Assembly (NCBI GenBank): GCA_017883125.1
Contig: JADGOD010000277.1
Coordinates: forward strand, 1 to 16,027
Reading direction: 5' to 3'
DNA length: 16,027 nucleotides
DNA from: Acidimicrobiales bacterium
Lineage (GTDB): Bacteria > Actinomycetota > Acidimicrobiia > Acidimicrobiales > RAAP-2
The notes below the pieces were generated by a model that had not been told where the DNA came from, ran no database searches, and was given only the letters and a program-made list of their open reading frames with translations. Below are positions 1 to 7,112 of this stretch, in pieces. The stretch's first letter is position 1; every line of letters starts with the position of its first letter. The translations under genes and the position numbers were made by a program.

Positions 1-574
1 CGCGCTCATCAAGTCGGTGCGGGGGTCGGATCCCGATGCCGGCCTCTACTGGCTGGCTCGACTCATCGAGGCGGGAGAGTCCGTCCGCTTCATCGCTCGG
101 CGGCTCGTGATCCTGGCCAGCGAGGACGTCGGCATGGCCGACCCGATGAGCCTGGTGGTCGCCGAGGCGGCTGCTCGAGCGGTCGAGCTCATCGGGCTGC
201 CCGAGGCCGGCCTCACGCTGGCCCAGGCGGTCGTGCACCTGGCCACGGCGCCGAAGTCGAACCGGGTGACCCTGGCGCTCGCCGCGGCGCTCGACGACGT
301 CCGCAACGGCCCGAGGACCACGGTTCCCGCCCACCTGCGCGACTCGCACTACCGCGGAGCGGCCCAGCTGGGTCACGGTGAGGGCTACCGCTACCCCCAC
401 GACGAGGCCTCCGGATGGGTCGCCCAGCGCTATCTGCCCGAGGAGCTGGGGCCACGGCGCTATTACGTGCCCTCCGATCACGGCCGTGAGGCCTCTGCGG
501 CCCGCTGGCTGGACGAGGCCCGCCGAGCGGACGAAGGAGCCAGCCCGCAAAGCGATGAGGGGGAGCCCCAGTAG
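1..574 (+). CDS. rarA: Replication-associated recombination protein A (MgsA/RarA), C-terminal part
   Basis: This is the 3' end of a gene that begins before the window; the frame is open from base 2 (ALIKSVRGSDPD...) to the TAG at 572-574, about 190 residues. RarA is a clamp-loader-related AAA+ ATPase acting at stalled or gapped replication forks. The ATPase core lies outside the window. What remains is the helical lid and tetramerisation region with the usual family signatures: SVRGSDPDAGLYWLARLIEAG, FIARRLVILASEDVGMADP, LAQAVVHLATAPKSN, then HLRDSHYRGA and YRYPHDEASGW near the end. The last ~20 residues are acidic, low-complexity and not conserved. alaS begins 9 bases later, so the two are probably co-transcribed. 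The GTG at 17 is an internal codon, not the start. Confidence 0.93.
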   Translation, partial: ALIKSVRGSDPDAGLYWLARLIEAGESVRFIARRLVILASEDVGMADPMSLVVAEAAARAVELIGLPEAGLTLAQAVVHLATAPKSNRVTLALAAALDDVRNGPRTTVPAHLRDSHYRGAAQLGHGEGYRYPHDEASGWVAQRYLPEELGPRRYYVPSDHGREASAARWLDEARRADEGASPQSDEGEPQ

Positions 575-583
575 GATTGGCAG

Positions 584-3148
584 ATGGACGCCTCCGCCAT
601 GCGCCGATCATTCTTGGAGTTCTTCTCCCAGCAGGGACACGAGATCGTGCCCTCGGCCAGTCTGATCCCTCACGACCCGAGCGTCCTGTTCACCATCGCG
701 GGCATGGTCCCCTTCAAGCCGTACTTCCTCGGCGACGAGGTCGCCCCGTGGCCGAGGGCGACATCGGTCCAGAAGTGCTTCCGCACCGTGGACATCGACA
801 TCGTGGGAACGACGACCCGGCACTGCACGTTCTTCGAGATGCTCGGGAACTTTAGCTTCGGCGACTACTTCAAGGAGGGGGCCATCACCATGGCGTGGAC
901 CCTCGTCACCGAGGTGCTCGGCATCGAGGCCGACCGACTCTGGGTGACGGTTCACGAGAGCGACGACGACGCCGAGGCGCTCTGGCGTGACGCGATCGGG
1001 GTCGATCCCGCCCGGATCCAGCGGATGGGTGAGGACAACTTCTGGCGAATGGGCGACACCGGTCCATGTGGGCCGTGCTCGGAGCTCTACTTCGACAAGG
1101 GCGAGGCCTACGGGGCCGACGGCGGCCCGGCCTACGGCGGTGCCGAGCGGTTCGTCGAGATCTGGAACCTCGTGTTCATGCAGTTCGATCGGGGAATCGA
1201 CGGGACGCTGCGCCCTCTCCCGAAGACCAACATCGACACCGGTGCCGGCCTCGAGCGCCTCGTGCCGATCCTCAACGGCACCGACTCGATCTTCGCCACC
1301 GACGTCTTCGCCGGGCTGCTCGACGCAGCACAGTCGGCGACGGGACGCCGCTACGGCGCCCATGAGGCTGATGATGTCGCGCTTCGGATCCTGGCTGATC
1401 ACGGCCGGGCCATGACGATGCTGGTGGCAGACGGGGTCCTGCCCTCGAACGAGGGCCGTGGCTACGTGCTCCGCCGGATCGTCCGACGGGCGGTGATGGC
1501 TGCGCGTCGTGCCGGCGCCCAGAGCGTGATCACCCCCACCCTCGTGGCAGCCACCGTCGAGTCTCTCGGCGAGGCCTACCCGACCCTGCGGCGCGACCTC
1601 GATCTGGTCACTGGGGTGCTGTCCCGAGAAGAGGAGGGCTTCGACCGCACGCTGCGGACCGGGATGACCCTGCTCGAGGAGGCGACCACCGACATCGAGA
1701 CGTCCGGAGCCACCCATCTGCCTGGCGAGGTGGCGTTCCGCCTCCACGACACGCACGGCTTCCCGATTGAGCTGACCGAGGAGCTCGTGGCCGAGAAGTC
1801 CCTGATGGTCTCCCGCGCCGAGTTCGAAGCGCTCATGAACGAGCAGCGCGAGCGCGCCCGTGCCGCGGCGCGCACGCCGAGGGCTGCGGACGAGGCGGCG
1901 TACAGGGCCATTCTCGATGCCGAGGGCCCCACCGTCTTCGTCGGGCGCGTCACCGAGGAGTACTCGGTGCCCGCCCGTGTGATCGGCGTGCTGAGCGGTG
2001 CCGATGGCGTCGCCGAGATCTTCCTCGACCGCTCGCCTTTCTACGCCGAGAGCGGCGGCCAGATGGGTGACACGGGCGTCATCGAGACGGCGACCGGCAC
2101 GGCGAGGATCCTCGACACCGTCGCGCCGCTTCCCGGGCTCCACGCCCACCGGGCCACGATCGAGGGCGAGATCGAGCTCGGCCAGGATGCACTGGCGTCG
2201 ATCGACCCGGCTCGTCGCGAGGCGCTGCGCCGGAACCACACCGCCACGCACCTCCTGCACTGGGCGCTGCGTGAGGTCCTCGGCGAGCACGTCCGCCAGC
2301 AGGGCTCGCTGGTGGCTCCGGACCGGCTGCGCTTCGATTTCAGCCACCACGGCGCACCGAGCACCGAGGAGTTGGAGAAGGTGACGAAGATGGTCAACGG
2401 ACAGGTCCTCACGGACGCGCCCGTCGAGACCACCGAGGCCAGCCGCGCCGAGGCCGAGGCGATGGGTGCGATCGCGTTCTTCGGCGACAAGTACGGCGAG
2501 TCCGTTCGGGTGGTCCGCGCCGGGGCCGAGAGCCTGGAGTTCTGTGGAGGGACCCATGTCAGCGCCCTCGGTGCGATCGGCTCGATCCAGATCATCTCGG
2601 AGGGCTCGATCGGGTCGAACACCCGACGGATCGAGGCGGTGACCGGCCTCGAGAGCGTCGAGCGGAGCTTGACCACCCAGCGAGCGCTCGATCACGCCGC
2701 AGCGCTGCTCAAGTCCGAGCCCGAGCAGATCCTCGATGCCATCGAGCGGTCGCTGGAGCGCACCAAGGCCGTCGAGCGCGAGCGCGATGCTCTCCGCCAG
2801 GCCAGCCTGGACGCGGAGGCCGCTGCGCTGATCTCGACGGCGGAGGGCTCGACGCTGATCGCCTCGGTCCTTGGGCGCTCGGCGGACGACCTGCGCCACC
2901 TGGCGGGTGGAGCGCTCCGCGCGGGAGGCCTCGACGTCGTGGTCATCGGCTCGACGCTCGAAGGGAAGGTCTCGGTGGCGGTGGCCAGCGCTGGCGCGGT
3001 CAACGCTCAAGATCTCGTCAAGACGCTCGGTGGGCTCATCGGCGGCGGCGGCGGCGGATCCCCGCAGATGGCCGTCGCGGGCGGGAAGAACCCCGACGGG
3101 CTCCCTGCCGCACTGGCCGCAGCCCGACTCGAGCTCAGCGGATCGTGA
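584..3148 (+). CDS. alaS: Alanine--tRNA ligase
   Basis: This cytoplasmic class II synthetase charges tRNA-Ala and hydrolyses mischarged Ser/Gly-tRNA-Ala. It has 854 residues, near the usual ~870. The class II catalytic domain lies at about 1-245, with TSVQKCFRT, the motif FFEMLGNFSFGDYFKEGAI, EIWNLVFMQFDR and NIDTGAGLERL. The tRNA-recognition region follows, with GRGYVLRRIVRRA. The editing domain carries the zinc ligands H552 and H556 (HTATHLLH) and C654 and H658 (CGGTH). The C-terminal DHHA1/C-Ala domain ends in a six-glycine run followed by SPQMAVAGG. The ATG at 584 has AGGA at 573-576, seven bases upstream, and the N-terminus matches the family; ATG 599 is a less likely alternative. No key residue is missing. 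ruvX overlaps its stop by 4 bases. Confidence 0.98.
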   Translation: MDASAMRRSFLEFFSQQGHEIVPSASLIPHDPSVLFTIAGMVPFKPYFLGDEVAPWPRATSVQKCFRTVDIDIVGTTTRHCTFFEMLGNFSFGDYFKEGAITMAWTLVTEVLGIEADRLWVTVHESDDDAEALWRDAIGVDPARIQRMGEDNFWRMGDTGPCGPCSELYFDKGEAYGADGGPAYGGAERFVEIWNLVFMQFDRGIDGTLRPLPKTNIDTGAGLERLVPILNGTDSIFATDVFAGLLDAAQSATGRRYGAHEADDVALRILADHGRAMTMLVADGVLPSNEGRGYVLRRIVRRAVMAARRAGAQSVITPTLVAATVESLGEAYPTLRRDLDLVTGVLSREEEGFDRTLRTGMTLLEEATTDIETSGATHLPGEVAFRLHDTHGFPIELTEELVAEKSLMVSRAEFEALMNEQRERARAAARTPRAADEAAYRAILDAEGPTVFVGRVTEEYSVPARVIGVLSGADGVAEIFLDRSPFYAESGGQMGDTGVIETATGTARILDTVAPLPGLHAHRATIEGEIELGQDALASIDPARREALRRNHTATHLLHWALREVLGEHVRQQGSLVAPDRLRFDFSHHGAPSTEELEKVTKMVNGQVLTDAPVETTEASRAEAEAMGAIAFFGDKYGESVRVVRAGAESLEFCGGTHVSALGAIGSIQIISEGSIGSNTRRIEAVTGLESVERSLTTQRALDHAAALLKSEPEQILDAIERSLERTKAVERERDALRQASLDAEAAALISTAEGSTLIASVLGRSADDLRHLAGGALRAGGLDVVVIGSTLEGKVSVAVASAGAVNAQDLVKTLGGLIGGGGGGSPQMAVAGGKNPDGLPAALAAARLELSGS

Positions 3149-3579
3149 GCGGTGCGGTGACCACCACCGGCAGGGTCGTGGCGCTCGATCCTGGCTCCCG
3201 CCGGGTCGGAGTGGCCGTGAGCGACTCGGGACGGACCATGGCGTTCCCCCGCCCAGCGCTGGATGCCGATGACACCCTCCTCGACAAGCTCAGGGAGCTG
3301 ATCGAGGAGGAGGGAGCGGTGGCCGTGGTCGTCGGCCTTCCCAAGAGCCTCAACGGGACCGAGGGCACCGCGGCGGCCTCGGCTCGCCTGCTCTCCGTCC
3401 AGCTGGCGGCGCGACTCGTCGATCTGGATCTCGAGGTGGTGCTCCACGATGAGCGCTTGACCACCGTCCAGGCTGCGGGCGCGCTCAGTCGAGCCGGGAA
3501 GAACACCCGGTCACAGCGGTCGTCGATCGACTCGGCCGCGGCAGCCGTCCTTCTCGAAGCGTGGTTGGCGTGTCAGTAG
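3145..3579 (+). CDS. ruvX: Putative pre-16S rRNA nuclease / YqgF-family RNase H-fold protein
   Basis: 144 residues, the normal family length. YqgF/RuvX proteins have an RNase H fold and are linked to 5'-end maturation of 16S rRNA; a Holliday-junction resolvase role was proposed from fold alone. The expected acidic residues are present: D15 in ALDPGSRRVGVAVSD, E103 in HDERLTT and D129 in RSSIDSAAAAVLL. The VVGLPKSLNGTEG loop is also intact. The GTG at 3145 overlaps the alaS stop (GTGA), suggesting translational coupling; GTG 3157 is a possible alternative start. alaS-ruvX-mltG is a recurring bacterial order, which supports the assignment. Confidence 0.95.
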   Translation: MSGAVTTTGRVVALDPGSRRVGVAVSDSGRTMAFPRPALDADDTLLDKLRELIEEEGAVAVVVGLPKSLNGTEGTAAASARLLSVQLAARLVDLDLEVVLHDERLTTVQAAGALSRAGKNTRSQRSSIDSAAAAVLLEAWLACQ

Positions 3580-4655
3580 CTGATGCAGACCTCGAGGCGG
3601 CGCCGCCCTCGGAGCCGCCGACTCCCCGGACCGCTCGGAGGCGTCGCCGTCGCTCGCCTCGATGGGTCCGATGGGTGGCAATCGGCGTCGCGGCAGCGCT
3701 GGTTGCCGGTGTGGGGTGGTACGAGATCTCCTCCCACCCGTTCGGCGGTCCCGGCAAGCCGGTGACCGTCCAGGTCACGACGGGGGAGTCCTACTCCTCG
3801 GCGGTCTCGGCGCTGTCCGCGGCGGGCGTGCTCTCCGACTCGACGGCCTTCCGCATCTACTCGGTGATCCACGGATCACCGACGATCTCGCCCGGGTACT
3901 ACACGCTACCGAAGAACTCGACCTTCGGCGCCGTGCACGAGGCGCTCTCTGCTGGGCCGAACACCTTCGCGCTGCACGTCCCGCCAGGGTTCACCTTGGC
4001 CGAGGTCACCAACCGGCTCCATGCCAACGTCGGCGCGAACTACGCCGACAAGTTCGCCGCGCTCCTCAAGTCGGGCAAGGTCCGCTCGTCGTTCGAGCCG
4101 ACGTCCTCGACGAACCTCGAAGGCCTCGTCTCCCCAGGGATCTACCTGGTGACGCCGACGACGAGCGCAACGGCGCTCCTCACGTCCATGGTGGCGGACT
4201 TCGAGGCCCTGGCCCGATCCGTCGGGCTCACCCCAGCGACGGTCGCACGTGGGCATGACGCGTACAGCCTGATCACCCAGGCCTCCATCGTCGAGAAGGA
4301 GGGCTACTACGCCCCCAACATGCCGAAGGTGGCCAGGGTGATCGATAACCGATTGGCCCAGGGCATGCCGCTGCAGATGGACGCAACCGTCCTCTACGCC
4401 CTCGGGCAGGATGGCGGCCCGGTCACCTCGGCGACCGAGCGCACCGTCTCGCCCTACAACACCTACCTGAACCGGGGCCTCCCTCCGACGCCGATCTGCA
4501 CGCCGTCGAAGGCTGCGCTCGCCGCGGTCATGAACCCTCCAGCGGGGGCCTGGCTCTTCTTCACGGTCATCGACAGGTCGGGGACCGAGGCGTTCTCGGA
4601 CACCTTCAAGGAGCAGCTGGCAAATGAGGCGCTCGCCGCCTCGCGGGGGCTGTGA
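3561..4655 (+). CDS. mltG: Endolytic murein transglycosylase MltG (YceG-like)
   Basis: MltG is a membrane-anchored lytic transglycosylase that cuts nascent glycan strands, proposed as a terminator of peptidoglycan polymerisation. Length is 364 residues. A basic cytoplasmic tail (six consecutive Arg at about 26-31) is followed by one membrane helix at ~35-54, then the extracytoplasmic YceG domain. The catalytic region is clear: ITQASIVEKEG, with the catalytic Glu in the EKE motif at 245-247, then VIDNRLAQGMPLQMDATVLYALG and SPYNTYLNRGLPPTPICTPS. It overlaps the ruvX end by 19 bases; GTG at 3570 is an equally plausible start (10-base overlap). Neither has a convincing Shine-Dalgarno. A RodA-type glycan polymerase lies two genes downstream in the same cluster. 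Confidence 0.95.
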   Translation: MVGVSVADADLEAAPPSEPPTPRTARRRRRRSPRWVRWVAIGVAAALVAGVGWYEISSHPFGGPGKPVTVQVTTGESYSSAVSALSAAGVLSDSTAFRIYSVIHGSPTISPGYYTLPKNSTFGAVHEALSAGPNTFALHVPPGFTLAEVTNRLHANVGANYADKFAALLKSGKVRSSFEPTSSTNLEGLVSPGIYLVTPTTSATALLTSMVADFEALARSVGLTPATVARGHDAYSLITQASIVEKEGYYAPNMPKVARVIDNRLAQGMPLQMDATVLYALGQDGGPVTSATERTVSPYNTYLNRGLPPTPICTPSKAALAAVMNPPAGAWLFFTVIDRSGTEAFSDTFKEQLANEALAASRGL

Positions 4656-4657
4656 CG

Positions 4658-5497
4658 ATGCCGGACGTCCCCGTTGGCCTCGTCGGTGTCGTGGGCCGAC
4701 CGATCGACCACTCGCTCTCGCCGCTCCTGCACACCGCGGCGTTTGAGGCGCTCTCGGTCCCCTGGACGAGCCTCGCCTTCGAGGTCGGGCCCGGCGGAGG
4801 CGCCTCGGTGGTGGAGGCGATGCGGACCCTCGGGCTCAAGGGCCTCTCGGTGACCATGCCCCTCAAGGAGGAGGTGGCGCTCGCCGTGGACCGTCTCGAG
4901 GGCCCCGCGGCGCATCTCAGAAGCGTGAACTGCCTTGTGCGCGACGGCGACGAGATCGTGGGGCTCTCCACCGACGGCGACGGGCTCCTGGCTGCCTTGG
5001 ATTGTTCCTTCGGGTTCACACCGGCGTCGAGCCGGGTCGTCATCGTGGGGGGTGGAGGAGCGGCTCGGAGCGTCGCTGCGGCCCTTGGGGCGGCGGGGGC
5101 CCTCGAGGTGGCCGTGGTGACGCGCACGGAGACCCAGGCGGCGCAGGTGGCTGTGGTGGCCGGCGCGTGCGGTCGGGTCGGTGATCCCACCGACGCCGCT
5201 CTTGCGGATCTCGTGATCGAGACGACCCCCGTGGGGATGGCGGGCACAGCCGCAGGCGACGCGGTGCCACTGGTCGACCCCGGGCTGCTGCACGCCGGCC
5301 AGATCGCGGTCGACCTCGTCTACCAGCCCCGGCGGACCGCCTGGGTCGAGCATGCTTCGGCGCAGGGAGCGACCACCATGGGGGGCCTCGGGATGCTGGT
5401 CCACCAAGCCGCGCTGCAGATCACGCGCTGGACGGGTCGGGAGGCACCCGTCGAGGCGATGTGGGCGGCCGTCGAGGCCAGGGGCGACACCGACTGA
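4658..5497 (+). CDS. aroE: Shikimate dehydrogenase
   Basis: AroE reduces 3-dehydroshikimate to shikimate with NADPH in aromatic amino acid synthesis. With the ATG at 4658 it has 279 residues, a normal length. The substrate domain has SLSPLLH (19-25), the catalytic Lys K70 in SVTMPLKEEV and Asp D106 in STDGDG. The Rossmann domain has VVIVGGGGAARSVAAALG, followed by ETTPVGM and GGLGMLVHQAALQ. Two motifs are slightly off: the usual GA-V-NT reads RSVNC, and the usual NTDG reads STDG; the catalytic pair and substrate Asn remain. I prefer ATG 4658 because a G-rich Shine-Dalgarno (4644-4649) sits 8 bases upstream. GTG 4652, which overlaps the mltG stop as GTGA, is the alternative. Confidence 0.93.
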   Translation: MPDVPVGLVGVVGRPIDHSLSPLLHTAAFEALSVPWTSLAFEVGPGGGASVVEAMRTLGLKGLSVTMPLKEEVALAVDRLEGPAAHLRSVNCLVRDGDEIVGLSTDGDGLLAALDCSFGFTPASSRVVIVGGGGAARSVAAALGAAGALEVAVVTRTETQAAQVAVVAGACGRVGDPTDAALADLVIETTPVGMAGTAAGDAVPLVDPGLLHAGQIAVDLVYQPRRTAWVEHASAQGATTMGGLGMLVHQAALQITRWTGREAPVEAMWAAVEARGDTD

Positions 5498-6636
5498 TGG
5501 TGATGGCACCGCGTCTCTCGACGACCCGGAGGAGAACGGGGGAGACCGACTGGATCCTGGCCGGAGCTGCCGTGGCCGCCGCCGTGCTCGGGATGATCAT
5601 GGTCTACTCGGCGACCCGCTCGGGTCTGGTGGTCCAGGGGCTCGACTCGAAGTACTTCCTCAAGCGCCAGATGGTCTTCGTCGTGGGCGGGACGTTCTTG
5701 ATGGGCGTGCTGTGGTGGATCGACTACCGCCGCCTCGAGCAGTTCGCCACGCTGATCTATGCCGGTCTGATCCTGATGCTGGTTGCCGTCCTGAGCCCGC
5801 TCGGAGCGAACGCTCTCGGGGCGCAGCGGTGGTTCTCGCTGGGCTTCATCCAGATCCAGCCATCGGAGTTCGCGGTCCTCGCCCTGGTGATCGCTGTTGC
5901 CACCTACTGCAACCGCCGACCTGAGGGTCTGTCGCTGCGCGACGTCTCACGCCTGTTGCTGATGGCGGCGATGCCGATGGCCCTTATCCTGCTCCAGCCC
6001 GACCTCGGGACGGTGATCGTCATCTCGGTGGTCACGATGGTGATGCTCGCTGCAGCGGGGATCCCGGGGCGGCTCCTGCTCTGGCTCCTCCTCGGGGCGG
6101 TCCTCGTGGTGATCGTCGCCATCGAGGGTGGGTTCCTCTCGAGCTACCAGATCCATCGCCTCACGAGCTTCCTGAACCAGAACTCCACCAACCCCCAGCT
6201 TCAACAGGCCATCTACAACGTCAAGCAGGCCAAGACCGCCATCGGTGCCGGTGGCCTCTTCGGTGCGGGGATCGGCCGCGGCTCCCTGACCAACCTGGGC
6301 TACGTCCCCGAGCAGCAGACGGACTTCATCTTCACGGCCGTCGGGGAGCAGCTCGGATTCATCGGCTCGACCCTGGTCCTCGGGCTCCTGGGAGTGATCT
6401 CGTACCGGATCCTGCGCGCTGCGATGCTGGCCAAGGACGTCCTGGGCCGGGTCATCTGCTCGGGGATCTTCGCCTTCTTCACCTTCAGCGTCTTCCAGAA
6501 CGCCGGGATGACTATGGGGATCATGCCGGTCACGGGGATCCCGCTTCCCTTCCTCAGCTACGGAGGCTCCGCAGCGCTGGTGTTCTTCTCGGCGATCGGG
6601 ATCGTCCTCTCGGTGGAGGCCCGTCGTGGTGGATGA
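5497..6636 (+). CDS. rodA: SEDS-family peptidoglycan glycosyltransferase, RodA type
   Basis: SEDS proteins polymerise lipid II into glycan strands and normally work with a class B penicillin-binding protein. This 379-residue product has about ten membrane helices. The motifs point to RodA: QIQPSEFAVLALVIA, QPDLGTVIV (D169), GAGIGRGSLTNLGYVPEQQTDFIF (D276 aligns with the essential Asp of E. coli FtsW, D297), GEQLGFIG, and TGIPLPFLSYGGSAA near the end. The start ATG overlaps the aroE stop by one base (TGATG). An AGGGG lies 12 bases upstream, rather far, so GTG 5500 or ATG 5503 are also possible. No class B PBP is visible nearby. The last codons overlap the next gene. It shares a cluster with mltG, which suggests coordinated glycan synthesis and cutting. 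Confidence 0.9.
   Translation: MVMAPRLSTTRRRTGETDWILAGAAVAAAVLGMIMVYSATRSGLVVQGLDSKYFLKRQMVFVVGGTFLMGVLWWIDYRRLEQFATLIYAGLILMLVAVLSPLGANALGAQRWFSLGFIQIQPSEFAVLALVIAVATYCNRRPEGLSLRDVSRLLLMAAMPMALILLQPDLGTVIVISVVTMVMLAAAGIPGRLLLWLLLGAVLVVIVAIEGGFLSSYQIHRLTSFLNQNSTNPQLQQAIYNVKQAKTAIGAGGLFGAGIGRGSLTNLGYVPEQQTDFIFTAVGEQLGFIGSTLVLGLLGVISYRILRAAMLAKDVLGRVICSGIFAFFTFSVFQNAGMTMGIMPVTGIPLPFLSYGGSAALVFFSAIGIVLSVEARRGG
6615..6619 (+). promoter_or_regulatory. Shine-Dalgarno that fixes the bifunctional-nuclease-family start
   Basis: GGAGG lies inside the 3' end of rodA, six bases before GTG 6626. It supports GTG 6626 over the internal ATG at 6698, although conservation with the family begins only near the latter. 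Confidence 0.7.
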
Positions 6637-7084
6637 GCTGACTCCGCCTGCCTCGTCGCCCAAGGATGGGGACGGCACGCACCCGACGTTCAGGGTGATG
6701 GAGCTGATCGAGGTCGTGGTGCCTCTTCCGGCGCAGCACGCGCTGGTCCAGCTGGCAGAGAAGGAGAGCCCGTACCGGACGTTGAGCTTCCCGATCGGCC
6801 TGGCCGAGGGAGCGGCCCTGGTGGCCGCTCAAGAGGGATCTCAGGGGCTTCGGCCCTCGACCCACGAGCTGTTCTCCGAGATGCTCCGCCGGATCAACGC
6901 CGACGTGATCGCCGTGCGCATCGTCGATGAGAGCGACGGGATCTTCCACGCCGAGCTCGACGTGATGACCGTCCGAGGCCGCGAGGTCCTCTCGTGCCGG
7001 CCGTCTGATGGGCTGGTGCTGAGCCTGCGGCAGATGGTGCCCGCGCCGATCCTGGTCGACGAGGCGCTCTTCGAGGGGCTCTGA
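6626..7084 (+). CDS. Bifunctional nuclease family protein (BFN, DUF151)
   Basis: 152 residues containing one complete DUF151/BFN domain (about 25-150). Family features visible: YRTLSFPIGLAEGAAL, RPSTHELFSEML (from 76), the strand pattern IAVRIVDESDGIFHAELDV, and SCRPSDGLVLSLR (from 123), where the usual Ala after SD is Gly. Some members have RNase and DNase activity; bacterial roles are mostly unknown, so a specific function here is not claimed. The first ~24 residues are hydrophilic and outside the domain. The start overlaps rodA by 11 bases with a good Shine-Dalgarno, so translation is probably coupled to rodA. ATG 6698 would give a 128-residue form starting just where family similarity begins. 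It is the last gene of the plus-strand cluster. Confidence 0.88.
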   Translation: MVDELTPPASSPKDGDGTHPTFRVMELIEVVVPLPAQHALVQLAEKESPYRTLSFPIGLAEGAALVAAQEGSQGLRPSTHELFSEMLRRINADVIAVRIVDESDGIFHAELDVMTVRGREVLSCRPSDGLVLSLRQMVPAPILVDEALFEGL

Positions 7085-7092
7085 GCCCCTCG
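7072..7092. terminator. Perfect hairpin at the 3' end of the rarA-bfn cluster
   Basis: CGAGGGGCT and AGCCCCTCG form a perfect 9-bp stem around the 3-base loop CTG. The TGA stop of the BFN gene (7082-7084) sits in the loop and the first base of the right arm. There is no U-tract, so it is a hairpin-type terminator candidate, or a barrier between the two convergent SEDS transcription units. Confidence 0.5.
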
Positions 7093-7102
7093 TGCTCTCC
7101 CG

Positions 7103-7112
7103 GCGCTAGCGC
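7103..7112. repeat. 10-bp palindrome over the stop codon of the second SEDS gene
   Basis: GCGCTAGCGC is self-complementary and contains the minus-strand TAG stop (7108-7106). It may add to transcription separation between the convergent genes, but a 10-bp GC-rich palindrome can also arise by chance. Confidence 0.3.

Noticed and set aside
608..3010. An 800-codon open frame antisense to alaS
   Set aside because: It lies wholly over a certain alaS gene. Long antisense frames are expected where third positions are G/C-rich, and the translation is low-complexity Arg/Asp/His-rich with no domain.
3040..3060. GGC triplet run near the end of alaS
   Set aside because: It encodes the conserved glycine-rich loop of the AlaS C-terminal domain and is not an independent repeat.
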